A DNA stretch of 64,000 nucleotides. It comes from Nitrospira sp. (GTDB lineage: Bacteria > Nitrospirota > Nitrospiria > Nitrospirales > Nitrospiraceae). Position 1 is the first letter of the stretch, and the number at the start of each line of letters is the position of its first letter. The stretch spans positions 1 through 64,000 of the forward strand of contig CP126122.1 in the NCBI GenBank assembly GCA_030123565.1, given 5' to 3'. Below, piece after piece: positions 1 to 8,550 of the stretch. Below the pieces are notes generated by a model, which made no database searches, was not told the DNA's origin, and saw only the letters and a program-made list of their open reading frames with translations. The position numbers and the translations under genes were made by a program.

Positions 1-31
1 TCTTCATCGGTCGTAGAGCCCTCGGGCAAGC

Positions 32-75
32 TGCAAAACTGCGATGCGGCGGTTCGAACCCGCCCGGCGCCTCCA
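32..75 (+). pseudogene. tRNA-Cys-like 3' half (remnant)
   Basis: The bases read as the 3' half of a tRNA: anticodon GCA (33-35), a T stem GGCGG (48-52) pairing with CCGCC (60-64) around TTCGAAC, an acceptor strand at 65-71, discriminator T72 and an encoded CCA (73-75). A GCA anticodon and U73 are tRNA-Cys identity elements. Bases 1-30 do not supply the expected acceptor strand (GGCGCCG) or a proper D arm, and the anticodon stem is poorly paired on its 5' side. It therefore looks like a 3' fragment, such as an integration scar, and not a working tRNA. Confidence 0.5.
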
Positions 76-92
76 AACCTCGCTAGCGCGGT

Positions 93-219
93 CCGCCCGC
101 TCTTCATCGTAGTATCGTGTATGATGCGGGCGGAGAGACGCCTACAGTCTTTCCTGCTCTTTTTCGCTCGACCCGGAGCCCGTACCATGGTTCTTGGCGA
201 CGGGGGAAGCCCCACCAGA
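93..219 (+). repeat. tRNA-associated repeat, copy A
   Basis: This stretch follows the tRNA-like fragment. It has a hairpin with an 8-bp perfect stem (CCGCCCGC at 93-100, GCGGGCGG at 126-133) whose loop contains CTCTTCAT and GTATCGTG. At 168-219 come the blocks TCGACCCGGAGCC, CTTGGCGACGGG and CCCCACCAG. The same blocks recur just after the tRNA-Thr gene (42982-43110), there with the hairpin last. No ORF here is convincing. Confidence 0.5.
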
Positions 220-299
220 GATTTTGCTCCAGTTTCAATTCGTCTAAGCGACGACACAAACAGGAGCCTGCCCGGCCTCATTCCTCGCCTCTCGGAGGC

Positions 300-620
300 C
301 TAGCAGGATGCTGAAAAAGTCCGCCAGCGGCGTTCTCACTTCGCTCAGAGGCTCCACGTACGGCCATGGGCACAGAGCCTGTCCTGGCAGGCTCAGGGTG
401 GGCGGGTAAGACTGTAACGGTTCGCTTCAAGACACGGCCGGCTCACCGTCTCGCCGGCGTCCGCACACGTGACGCTCATTATTCTTCGCGTCGCGGACCT
501 CGCTGCGGCCTTGCTGGACGGCCTTTTTGAGCATCCTGGAGGGATGTTCTTCTGCTGTGCCGTTCGATGTGGACCACCGGAGTTTTCGCGTCTCGACGGG
601 GTTTTCCCGCAGCCTGCTAG
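300..620. repeat. MITE-like element with nested inverted repeats
   Basis: The outer ends are imperfect inverted repeats: CTAGCAGGATGCTGAAAAAG at 300-319 against the reverse complement of 601-620. A second inverted copy lies inside: AGGATGCTGAAAAAG... at 305-328 faces GCTGGACGGCCTTTTTGAGC... at 514-537. No transposase is encoded; long ORFs on both strands look like chance reading frames. A short piece of the same end (AGGATGGTGAAAAAGG) recurs at 3461-3476. A non-autonomous mobile element or intergenic repeat is the best reading. Confidence 0.5.
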
Positions 621-876
621 AAGCCCGCCTTGCGTAACCATAGAACCACACTTCTAAAGTCATCCGTTCGTCGACTGAGGGTGTTGTAGAAACTCGCGTT
701 TCCCATGACGGCTCGGCACAAGTGCGATATACAGATCCTTGTTCAACTCCCGCAGCCACTGCCGGGCGGAACTGTTTCTGATTCGATCCATGCGCGGATA
801 TCCGTTCGTAAAACAGATCACATCGCACCTGTCCGAAACCTGGGGTAGTTCGATTCAGGGAGGTTTCAGCTGCGTC

Positions 877-1599
877 ATGGGCATAGGTACGATTCTCGTG
901 GCGGTCTGGATGTCGTTCGGTTTTCTCTCTCAGGCCTCGGCCGAAACCTACATTGCCGGTGCGATCGGTGCGACCCTGCCGCTTCCCGCTTCCGTCGAGG
1001 CGGACGAAAATATCAACTATCCGAACCCACCCGGACCCGGTCAATTGTTTCGAAATTCGAACACCACAATCGGACTGAAAGAGTCAGTGGCGTACGGCAT
1101 GAAGGTAGGGCACTATTTTGACTCACTCCCGTGGCTGGGAGTGGAAACGGATGTGTTTACCACGACACCTCATGTGATGGCGGGGACCATTGCGATTGAC
1201 ACCAACTCTTCAACCGTCGGGACCTTCCGGGAAGCCCAGAGTGGAGTCCATCTTCGATTTACCACCTGGGCCTTCAGCCTGTTGGTTCGTTACCCTGCCG
1301 TCCGTTGGCAACCTTATGCGGGTATCGGTCCCGCCATTTTCTGGGGTCATGCCAGCGGCACCGGGTTGTCCTGCAATAACACCTGCCCAGGCCCTTCGAT
1401 CGACACCTCCAGTGTCACACCCGGTTGGGCCAGTCAGGCCGGACTGCGTTATGTGACAGATGCTTCAGTCGTGTTGTTTGGCGAGTGGAAGTACATGTCG
1501 ACCACAGCCCATTTCGATCAAGTTCGAAGCTTCAGTAACATTGATGTGCATTACCACGCACATCTCCTTCTTGCAGGCATCGGATATCAGTTCAAGTGA
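877..1599 (+). CDS. outer-membrane beta-barrel protein (small porin-like)
   Basis: The 240-residue product has a signal peptide (hydrophobic GTILVAVWMSFGFL, then an ASA-type cleavage site before ETYIAG) and alternating aromatic/polar strands ending in the aromatic residue expected of a barrel (final ...GYQFK). The ATG at 877 is chosen over an upstream in-frame start at 739 because CAGGGAGG lies about 13 bases ahead and the signal peptide then begins at residue 1. It shares a pattern with the minus-strand gene at 2740-3363 (a Y(V/I)A..G.G opening, a GHYF motif, a W.G.E.D strand), so the two look like paralogues. No ligand can be inferred. A Cys-containing loop (SCNNTCPGPS) could form a disulphide. 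Confidence 0.7.
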   Translation: MGIGTILVAVWMSFGFLSQASAETYIAGAIGATLPLPASVEADENINYPNPPGPGQLFRNSNTTIGLKESVAYGMKVGHYFDSLPWLGVETDVFTTTPHVMAGTIAIDTNSSTVGTFREAQSGVHLRFTTWAFSLLVRYPAVRWQPYAGIGPAIFWGHASGTGLSCNNTCPGPSIDTSSVTPGWASQAGLRYVTDASVVLFGEWKYMSTTAHFDQVRSFSNIDVHYHAHLLLAGIGYQFK

Positions 1600-1702
1600 T
1601 TCGACGATGGTTGGTCCACTTCTTCTCATTCGCCTACCACCCGCTGGAATTCGGATAAGCCTCGCCGGCAATTTTCTCGTTCAAGGCTTCGGTGCGGAGA
1701 GA

Positions 1703-2194
1703 TTACGGTCGCAATTCCGCAATCCGCCGTTCCTGCTCTTTCAGTCGGCGACTTGCGGTCAGGTCGTTCGAATCCAGTAGGCCATGGAGAATTTCCTGTC
1801 TCAATTGAATGAACAGGGCACTGCGACGGGCCGAGGCTGGCTGACTGTCTTGCAGAAGCGAAAGCCAACGAGTGCTGGATGCGGCATACCGGCCGTTCGG
1901 CATGGTCGTGCGGAGTTCTTGAAACACGGTGATCGCATCCTCACGGTTTTCAAACAACGCGACCAAGCCCCTGGTGTAGGAGACCTCCTCGCAGGTTGCG
2001 GGCTGCCGGCAATCGCTCCGGCGCGATTCCTGGAACCGGCTCACGGCCTGGAGCGCTTCTCGTTCTTCGGAATCTGCCTCAAAATAGGCACTGCTCGGCA
2101 AGGTCTTGGACGAGCCGGACATACCTCCGCAGCCCCAGAAGCCGGTGAGGAGGAGCAGGCACAGGAACCCTTCTGCGTACATTCTTGAATTCAT
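1703..2194 (-). CDS. hypothetical lipoprotein
   Basis: The 163-residue product begins with a lipoprotein signal: hydrophobic FLCLLLLTGFWG followed by Cys22 in a GCGG context. The mature part is helical and rich in Gln, Arg and Glu, with a central stretch (ALFENREDAITVFQEL) like a TPR-type helix and a coiled-coil-like C-terminus. It recalls, without clear homology, the lipoprotein at 47761-48249, which is also short, helical and counts repeats of activity. A tail-to-tail arrangement with the barrel gene at 877-1599 leaves about 100 bases between them. I do not recognise the family. Confidence 0.6.
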   Translation of the reverse strand: MNSRMYAEGFLCLLLLTGFWGCGGMSGSSKTLPSSAYFEADSEEREALQAVSRFQESRRSDCRQPATCEEVSYTRGLVALFENREDAITVFQELRTTMPNGRYAASSTRWLSLLQDSQPASARRSALFIQLRQEILHGLLDSNDLTASRRLKEQERRIAELRP

Positions 2195-2739
2195 GGAACA
2201 CCTCCCCTGGGGTTACCAGGTCGAAAGCTGTCGATACCTCTGGTCGGGTTTGTCGGGCGATCGCGGTTACCCTGTGCGTATACGCCGTCGTCCAATGTGC
2301 GCAGCACGACCTCACCCAGTGAAATAGAGGAAGGGCCCCCTACCGAACGGATGAACGGCTCAGACTGCCGCCCACTTCTACGCGTCCGATTGGCCCAATG
2401 GGGTTGCACTGAACGGGGCTGAAGGGATGACTGTTGGAACGCGCAGGGAGTCCCTGACTTCCTTGTGGAGTGTCGGCATACGAGAGGCCGCCTTTCAGAA
2501 CATTGACGGCGGTGGCAGGCCGCGGGCAATTGAGAGTGGAGTGTGGAGAGATAGCCGGTTGTGACTGTACGCCCTCTATCAAGCAAAAGCAAATGGGGTC
2601 AGTCGCCGAACACAGGACTATCCCGCAGCGCCGGCAAAGGCGGGCTTCCCAAAAAGACCACCGGTTCACTCCCGGCGTTATCCTGCCGACCTGCGCCGGG
2701 GGAAGGCCCTCACGCACGAAGCGCAAGTCTGGATGCCGA
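2195..2739. other. 545-bp stretch without a convincing gene
   Basis: Short minus-strand frames are present but are broken and lack good starts. Two of them, in different frames, contain protein-like pieces (ATAVNVLKGGLSYADT and SSISLGEVVLRTLDDGVYA), which would be consistent with a frameshifted, decaying gene, but I cannot name a family. No strong terminator or promoter was seen. Confidence 0.35.
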
Positions 2740-3363
2740 TTACCGCCCGAAATGGAAGGCGATCCCGAACATGAACAGGTTGGCACGATAGTCGGCGGTG
2801 ATGTTGTCGCGCGTGAAGGAGAACTGGGCGAAGTTGTATTTGTATTCGATGAAGGGGGCGATGGCCGGCGTTACGTAATATTTGATGCCGGCCAAGATGT
2901 TGAAGCTCGGCGCAAAGGAGGCTTCCGGCCTGAAATTGCCGCTGGAAATGTTGCCCACATTGAGGCCGAGACCCAGACCCGCATAGGGCTCCACCTTATA
3001 TTGATACCCGGTCACCCGAACCAGCGCATTGAACGCCAGCGAGTGCACGAGCAGGTCGGCGCCGGGAATCGTCCCGGACAGGCGGGGATTGCTGTTGGTG
3101 GGCAAGGTCTGTTGCTTGATGTTGGGGGTGGAACGGTAGGCGTCGATCTCAAGGCCGAACCAATTGAATCCTCGGTCGTTGAAGTAATGGCCGATCTTGC
3201 CGCCGTAGTAGAGGTCCCTCTCGAGGGAGACTTTTCCGGCATCCGTGGTGTCGAAGGTGGGAGCGTTGACACCGACCCCAAGGGCCACATAGTTTTCCGC
3301 GGAGGCAAAGGAAGGACCACACAGAATAGCCAGGCATAACAATCCGACCGACCAACGAACCAT
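2740..3363 (-). CDS. outer-membrane beta-barrel protein (paralogue of 877-1599)
   Basis: The 207-residue protein starts with a signal peptide (VRWSVGLLCLAILCG, cleavage near SFASA|ENY). The body is an eight-strand-type barrel pattern: YVALGVGVNAP, YYGGKIGHYF, WFGLEIDAY, VEPYAGLGLGLN and a closing MFGIAFHFGR with an aromatic residue near the end. The start at 3363 is supported by a GGAGGGGG Shine-Dalgarno just upstream on the minus strand; a longer frame reaching 3546 would run into the dispersed repeat. It resembles OmpA-like/porin-family outer-membrane proteins. The substrate is unknown. Confidence 0.75.
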   Translation of the reverse strand: MVRWSVGLLCLAILCGPSFASAENYVALGVGVNAPTFDTTDAGKVSLERDLYYGGKIGHYFNDRGFNWFGLEIDAYRSTPNIKQQTLPTNSNPRLSGTIPGADLLVHSLAFNALVRVTGYQYKVEPYAGLGLGLNVGNISSGNFRPEASFAPSFNILAGIKYYVTPAIAPFIEYKYNFAQFSFTRDNITADYRANLFMFGIAFHFGR

Positions 3364-3475
3364 TCCCCCTCCTCTCACCGGCGGAAACCATCTGAACAGC
3401 GATTCGGGTGCTACTCTAACGGGCTTGATGCAAGGTGGCAAGCGAGAAGTGTGTCTTGGCAGGATGGTGAAAAAG

Positions 3476-3524
3476 GCCCCCTCACCGTCTCCTCTCCCCC
3501 GGCGGGGAGAGGGCAAGGGAGAGG
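3476..3524. repeat. dispersed palindromic repeat, copy 1
   Basis: A 49-bp sequence starting GCCCCCTCACCGTCTCC and containing the palindrome CTCTCCCCCGGCGGGGAGAG. A near-identical copy lies at 21367-21416. Here it sits between the convergent 3' end of one barrel gene and the upstream region of another, directly after a fragment of the MITE-like end (3461-3476). Confidence 0.7.
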
Positions 3525-3574
3525 AGAAAGCTGCCTCGCAGATCAATGCAACAACGAACTTCAGAGACAGGATT

Positions 3575-5842
3575 CTAGAAGACTCCGCAAGACTGCTCGG
3601 TACGATGGAGCAACGTCGGCCTCAGGCAATAGCCCCGCCAGGGCGACTGATCCCAAGACCAGTTCAACAGGGCGTATTCGGTGTGGGTGACATGCCGGTC
3701 GATCGTGCGACCGAATCCGCCGATGCGGAGGGAGAAGCCCGCCGGCAGGCCAAAATCCCTCAAGAGTCCGAATTCCGTGAAATCGCCTGCATAGTAGGCG
3801 GGATCGCCCCGTTCCGTCACGAAATGCTCCCCGCGCCACAGGGTGACATAGGGTCGCCATCCGTCGAGGTTCACCCCGGCCGTCAATTGATAGCCGCGGC
3901 CGCGCACGATCGGCGAGCCGCTTTGCGTCGGCTCGTTTTGGCTGGTGAGGTAGAGGGCCATCACATCGACCTCGCGGAACCAGGACAACCGCGACCAATA
4001 CTGTCCGGGCTGGAAGGTGAATTGAGGGCCGAAGGCAGTCAGGAAATTGTTGCCGGCCGGGCGATCGCGAGGAATACCAGGCCCGAAGAAGGTGCGGGAT
4101 TCGGAGTACTGGGCCCCTCCCGAGTGAGACCAGTAGACTTGCCCATTGAATGAGAAGTGTCCCGCCGCCACGCGCCCCGCATAGCCGACATCGAACCGCT
4201 CCGGCTTCTGAAAGGTCTCCAGCTGGTTCCAGTTCAAGAAGAGGTCTTGCTGGTAATGTTTCCGGTCGACGAGCAGCTGGAACCCCTGCTCGATCGGACG
4301 GCTGAACAACATCGCGTCATTGAAGAGCGCATCTACGAAGGGGTGGTTGCGGCGGAGGGTACCGGCCACCAGCCGCACGTCGGGAACCATTTCGTAGTCG
4401 GCGGAGAGAATCGGTTGCACCGTGTGGAACGACTGGGTGTCCGCAACCGGCAGGCCCGCGAAGAAGCCGGCGTCGAGCATGAGGCGGGGAGTCGCCGCGT
4501 ACCGCAGCACCGGCGAGAGGTATTGGCCGGCGAAGGTTTGACTCGAGACCGGGAATCCATTGATCTGCCGCACGCCGGGATAGGCGATGTTGTAGACATA
4601 GGTCAGGGTATCGAGTTTGGCGCTGAACCGGCGTTCCGATCGAGGTTCCTGCCGGTCGCCGAACGGCCGTGACAGGGAGGCCCACACATCGCCGACCAGG
4701 TCCGCGTGGTTGGTATCCCAGTTCCAGTTGAAGACCAGATATTCCTGGTTCACCCACTTGAACGTGTCGCGGTTCATGTAGGTGATCCCGTCCTCGGTGA
4801 AAAAGGCCCGAATGCGCCGCGCTTGCGCGCCGAACTCGATGGACGCGCGATCTCCCAGCCGGATCGTTTTCGACAGGCCGATTTCCGGGAAGTTGCTCTC
4901 CTTGAACTCCGGATCCCCCTGCTGGCTGAGAAAATTCCGGCCCTTCCAGAAGGCGAGGTACGGGCGCCAGCCGGCCAGGTCGAGCCAGGCCTGCAGTTCA
5001 TAGCCGCGCCCGCGGGAGGGGTCGGAGCCGTCGTCAGCCTGGTTGTAGCTCGACAGGTACGTGAAGCGAATGCCGATCTGATTCCACCAGCCGGCCGATC
5101 GAAAAAAACGAGCAGGCTCCAGGACGAGTTCAGGGCCGACGGCCACGACCAGGTTGTCGCGCGTGTTGAACGAGCGATCCAGCTTGAACAGGGCCTGCCC
5201 GTTGCGCACCCAATGGGCCTGGCCGTTGAAATGCAGGGGACCGAACTTCAGTTGCCCGGCATAGCCCACGTCGAAGCGGTTCGGTGCCGAGCCGCGGAAG
5301 GCTTGTTCCCAATTGATGAACAGGTCTTGCCGATAGTAGGCGGAATCCACTAGCATTTGAGCCCCCTGCTCGATCGGCCGGAGGAAGCGATTGCCGCTGT
5401 AGAAGACGGCGTTGTGAAAATCCCGATGGGGCACCAGCAGCGTTCCTATCACGCCGGCCATCTCCTTGATCGGCTGATAGGTCAATCGCATGATGGGGCG
5501 GACCTGGGAGACTTCGGTGTCGTGGCCGAACGGCATGTTCGCAAAGACGCCGACCTCCGCTTCGAGCGAGGGGAGCAGGCGCTTGTAGAGCGTGGCATTG
5601 ACCAGGTTGCCGATCAGCGTCGTGTCGCGGCCCAATCCGTTGGTGAAGGTGTTGTCTTCCAGCCCCTGCTTTTCCAGGTTGAGCAGGAAGGTGGTGGTGG
5701 AGAAACGCATGTCGAGCGGATGGGAAGGAGGCGCGTCGGTTTCTTCCGCCAAGAGCGGACTATGAAACAGCAGCAGGACAAGGACCAAAAGGCCTACCGG
5801 TAACGGACTGCAGCTGAAGCGATGAGTGGACGATGGTTTCAC
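3575..5842 (-). CDS. large outer-membrane barrel-like protein with two tandem repeats
   Basis: The 755-residue protein has a signal peptide (PVGLLVLVLLLFHSPLLAEE) followed by two homologous copies of about 350 residues. Matching landmarks are: FRPIEQG/SRPIEQG-type motif, LLVD.(K/A)(H/Y)Y(R/Q)QDLF.NW, RFDVGYAG, FNGQ..W, SRGRGYEL/VRGRGYQL, GWRPY, and a closing NW.WD. High Tyr, Trp, Phe and Arg content and alternating strands fit an outer-membrane barrel. The GTG at 5842 gives a standard signal peptide; an in-frame TTG at 5884 is the alternative. The gene is divergent from the polysaccharide locus that begins at 5963, so a shared regulatory region and an envelope role are plausible. I do not recognise a named family. 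Confidence 0.75.
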   Translation of the reverse strand: MKPSSTHRFSCSPLPVGLLVLVLLLFHSPLLAEETDAPPSHPLDMRFSTTTFLLNLEKQGLEDNTFTNGLGRDTTLIGNLVNATLYKRLLPSLEAEVGVFANMPFGHDTEVSQVRPIMRLTYQPIKEMAGVIGTLLVPHRDFHNAVFYSGNRFLRPIEQGAQMLVDSAYYRQDLFINWEQAFRGSAPNRFDVGYAGQLKFGPLHFNGQAHWVRNGQALFKLDRSFNTRDNLVVAVGPELVLEPARFFRSAGWWNQIGIRFTYLSSYNQADDGSDPSRGRGYELQAWLDLAGWRPYLAFWKGRNFLSQQGDPEFKESNFPEIGLSKTIRLGDRASIEFGAQARRIRAFFTEDGITYMNRDTFKWVNQEYLVFNWNWDTNHADLVGDVWASLSRPFGDRQEPRSERRFSAKLDTLTYVYNIAYPGVRQINGFPVSSQTFAGQYLSPVLRYAATPRLMLDAGFFAGLPVADTQSFHTVQPILSADYEMVPDVRLVAGTLRRNHPFVDALFNDAMLFSRPIEQGFQLLVDRKHYQQDLFLNWNQLETFQKPERFDVGYAGRVAAGHFSFNGQVYWSHSGGAQYSESRTFFGPGIPRDRPAGNNFLTAFGPQFTFQPGQYWSRLSWFREVDVMALYLTSQNEPTQSGSPIVRGRGYQLTAGVNLDGWRPYVTLWRGEHFVTERGDPAYYAGDFTEFGLLRDFGLPAGFSLRIGGFGRTIDRHVTHTEYALLNWSWDQSPWRGYCLRPTLLHRTEQSCGVF

Positions 5843-5962
5843 GCGTGGGGGCCGATGATAAGAATTGCGAAGGTGCGGCGTCAATGACTTCGACGTGGAT
5901 CGAGGCCCGTCAGGGAATTCAAATGCTCACCTCGATCGTTCCGGATCGCGACACGAGCCGGT

Positions 5963-7486
5963 ATGGGTAACGGTGGCGAAAAGACCCTTTCGGCGCAAGG
6001 CTGGGCATCGGCCTCGGCCATCTTGTTGGGCGTCACCGGGGCCAGCAAAGGGCTTGGACTCTTCCGGGAACTGCTGCTCGCAAGTTACCTGGGCGCAAGT
6101 GGGCAGGTGGACGCCTATGCCGTGGCCTATGCGGTTCCGTTGTTTCTGGGCGGTGGGATCGGATATGCGTTTTCCACCACTATCATTCCTGGTTATCACC
6201 ACAAGGTCGTGGAGTGCGGGCAGGAAGCCGGCATCCGTTACCTCTCGACCATGTGCCTGTCCTCCCTGGTGTGGTCCCTGGTGTTGCTGATTCCGGTGTG
6301 GGTTATGCCTCAGAGCTTAGTGAGATTCGCGGCGCCGTCGTTGCCTGAAGAGACAATGGGGCTCGCAGTCGAGCTTATGGGCTGGTTGGCACTCTACGTG
6401 TTAATTCAAAATTCTGTCTATGTCTTGTCCGCAGTCTTCCATTCGTTCAACCACTTTCGCCTGCCGGCCGCAATCGATCTGGTCTTCAACATTACCGTAA
6501 TCGGGTTTCTTGTGGCACTGGCCGCCAAGTGGGAGATACGCGCCCTCGTCATGGGCAATCTCACCGGCATTGTCGCCTGCTTTCTCTTGTTGACTATCGT
6601 CCTCCTACGAGGCGCGGTGCCATCGCGACTCCTAGCGTTTCGACTACAAGAGCTTGTGCGGCCCCTGGTGATCTGTTTGCCTGTCGTGGCCTATTATCTC
6701 GCTTCACAATCTCCCAGCATCTTGGCCAATTATTTTGCCTCAGGCTTGGGAGAAGGCAGTATCGCCGCATTCAGCTATGCAAAAACCATCCTTGCGGCGG
6801 TTGTCACGCTCATCACTCTGAGCGTCGCACGTGCGGCGTTTCCGACGTTCGCTGCTCTTGCTTCCGGGGGACGGACGGAAGAGTTCAGACAGTTGGTGGT
6901 GGGGTTCGCGAAACTGATCCTGTTCCTGTTTCTGCCCCTCTCCACTCTAGCCTGGGTGTATCGCGAGCCTGTCTTGAGGTTGCTGTATCAGCATGGGGTG
7001 TTCGACGACGCCGCACTCGTGCTGACGGCGACAGCCTTCGGATTTCTGGCTCTTGGCCTGACCTTCGCAGCATGGGAACCAGTCGGGACTCGAGCGCTGT
7101 ATGCAGCGGGGGATGCCCGAGGGCCCTTGCTGGCGACAATCGGAAGTCTCTCCTCGGTCCTGCCATTGCTCATCGTGTTGACGCCGGCGCTGGGTTTGGG
7201 CGGTGTGGCACTCAGTCTCTCCTTGGCGCTTGCCGTGGATAGCGGATTACAGGTGTTCAGCCTCGGCCGGCGACTGGAGTCGCCCATTTGGAGGGACCTC
7301 GCTTCATTTTTCGCAAAGTGTGCGGCATGTGCATTGTCGGCAGGCACGCTGTTCCTCTTATTGCCGGTGAATGGTTTCCCCGCTGTTCTCGTCGGCACTG
7401 CGTTGTATATCGGTCTCTACGGGTTGTTGATCTGGAGCCTCGTGCAGCCCGTTAAATCGATTGTGTCGCTAGGAACGGCACGATAG
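5963..7486 (+). CDS. MurJ/MviN-family polysaccharide flippase
   Basis: This 507-residue inner-membrane protein has about 14 hydrophobic segments and the MurJ/MviN family pattern. The N-terminal region reads KGLGLFRELLLASYLGAS...VDAYAVAYAVP, and a later segment reads FSYAKTILAAVVTLITLSVARAAFPTF. Family members move lipid-linked saccharides across the inner membrane. As the first gene of a polysaccharide locus it most likely acts as the repeat-unit flippase (Wzx role), though a housekeeping MurJ role for lipid II cannot be excluded from sequence alone. The next gene starts only 4 bases downstream, indicating an operon. Confidence 0.85.
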   Translation: MGNGGEKTLSAQGWASASAILLGVTGASKGLGLFRELLLASYLGASGQVDAYAVAYAVPLFLGGGIGYAFSTTIIPGYHHKVVECGQEAGIRYLSTMCLSSLVWSLVLLIPVWVMPQSLVRFAAPSLPEETMGLAVELMGWLALYVLIQNSVYVLSAVFHSFNHFRLPAAIDLVFNITVIGFLVALAAKWEIRALVMGNLTGIVACFLLLTIVLLRGAVPSRLLAFRLQELVRPLVICLPVVAYYLASQSPSILANYFASGLGEGSIAAFSYAKTILAAVVTLITLSVARAAFPTFAALASGGRTEEFRQLVVGFAKLILFLFLPLSTLAWVYREPVLRLLYQHGVFDDAALVLTATAFGFLALGLTFAAWEPVGTRALYAAGDARGPLLATIGSLSSVLPLLIVLTPALGLGGVALSLSLALAVDSGLQVFSLGRRLESPIWRDLASFFAKCAACALSAGTLFLLLPVNGFPAVLVGTALYIGLYGLLIWSLVQPVKSIVSLGTAR

Positions 7487-7490
7487 CTCG

Positions 7491-8540
7491 ATGGAAAAGA
7501 TCCTGGTTATCCAGACCTGGGGCATCGGCGACATGGTGATGACGACACCTATGCTGTGGGGATTGCGGATTGCCCAACCGACTGCCCACGTGGCAGTTGT
7601 TGCGGGGTCCAACGAGGCGGCTGACGTAATTCGAGGCTCGAAGCTCTGTGACGACGTACTGGTCATGTCATTTCGTCGCAGCTCAATGACCGCCATTATC
7701 CAGTTTTTTCTAAAGCTGCGAGGTAAGGGGTTCGATGCGGCCTTTGTTGCGAGCAGGCTCTCACCATATGTCGCGTTGTTCCTCCGATTTCTGTCAGGCA
7801 TCAAGGTCGTTGTTGGCGATGGTACAGGAAACAGGGGATGGGGATATAGCCGCTGGCGGCAGGTCGACGTCACCAAACACAAGGTGATCGAAAACGTCGA
7901 AATCCTCAGGTTACAGCTGCCGCATGCCGGAATCGGGGACCTGTATTTTCACATTGATGAAGAAGCCCGAACGGAAGCGGCTCGGATCTGGTCAGATCAC
8001 AAACTGGACGGGTACATCGTACTTGGCATACATCCAGGCGGTGCAGCAAACGAATGCCCGGACAAACAAATTCCAGTCGAATTGTGTCGTGAAGTTGTAC
8101 AGGAATTCCTGGCGGGTGCGAACAGTCGGAAAGTGGTGATGTTTTTTGGCCCCGACGAGATCGAGCGGATGTCACTCTATGAATGGGGTTTTGATAGAGT
8201 AATCTTGCTGTCTGGCCTGAGTGTGCGCGCTGTCGGGGCAATCATTGCAAGAACCAATGTGTTTCTGTCGGGTGATACCGGATTGGGACACATTGCTGCT
8301 GCCGTAGGGACTTCGGTGGTGACAGTGGCAGGACCGACAGATATCGGCCATACCAGGCCGTGGGGCAACGAACACCTTGTCGTACGGACTGAAAAGCAAC
8401 TCGATTGTATGCCATGTTACGAAACTTCACTCTATGGCAGGTGCCCCTTTAATCAGGAGTGTATGCGATCCGTCATAGGTGAAGATATCGCTAAGAACAT
8501 ATCCAGAGTTCTGAGTTCAAGCCACACAATAATTTGTTGA
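7491..8540 (+). CDS. glycosyltransferase family 9 (heptosyltransferase-like)
   Basis: The 349-residue protein has the GT9 two-domain layout. It opens with ILVIQTWGIGDMVMTTP, typical of ADP-heptose:LPS heptosyltransferases. The C-terminal domain carries the nucleotide-sugar site: GIHPGG near residue 180, then LSGDTGLGHIAAAVGTSVV and GPTDIGHTRPW. A Cys-rich tail (CMPCYE...CPFNQEC) is common in GT9 proteins. It would add a heptose or related sugar to the lipid-linked oligosaccharide or lipid A core at the cytoplasmic face. Spacing of 4 and 10 bases to its neighbours supports co-transcription. The sugar donor is not determined. Confidence 0.85.
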   Translation: MEKILVIQTWGIGDMVMTTPMLWGLRIAQPTAHVAVVAGSNEAADVIRGSKLCDDVLVMSFRRSSMTAIIQFFLKLRGKGFDAAFVASRLSPYVALFLRFLSGIKVVVGDGTGNRGWGYSRWRQVDVTKHKVIENVEILRLQLPHAGIGDLYFHIDEEARTEAARIWSDHKLDGYIVLGIHPGGAANECPDKQIPVELCREVVQEFLAGANSRKVVMFFGPDEIERMSLYEWGFDRVILLSGLSVRAVGAIIARTNVFLSGDTGLGHIAAAVGTSVVTVAGPTDIGHTRPWGNEHLVVRTEKQLDCMPCYETSLYGRCPFNQECMRSVIGEDIAKNISRVLSSSHTIIC

Positions 8541-8550
8541 GAGTTACATC

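Noticed and set aside
427..1044. 205-residue minus-strand frame over the MITE-like element
   Set aside because: Its composition is unlike a protein (Arg-rich, no domain pattern) and it overlaps the real beta-barrel gene at 877-1599 and the inverted-repeat element.
2470..3339. 289-residue plus-strand frame
   Set aside because: It is the complement of the beta-barrel gene at 2740-3363, which has a signal peptide and barrel pattern.
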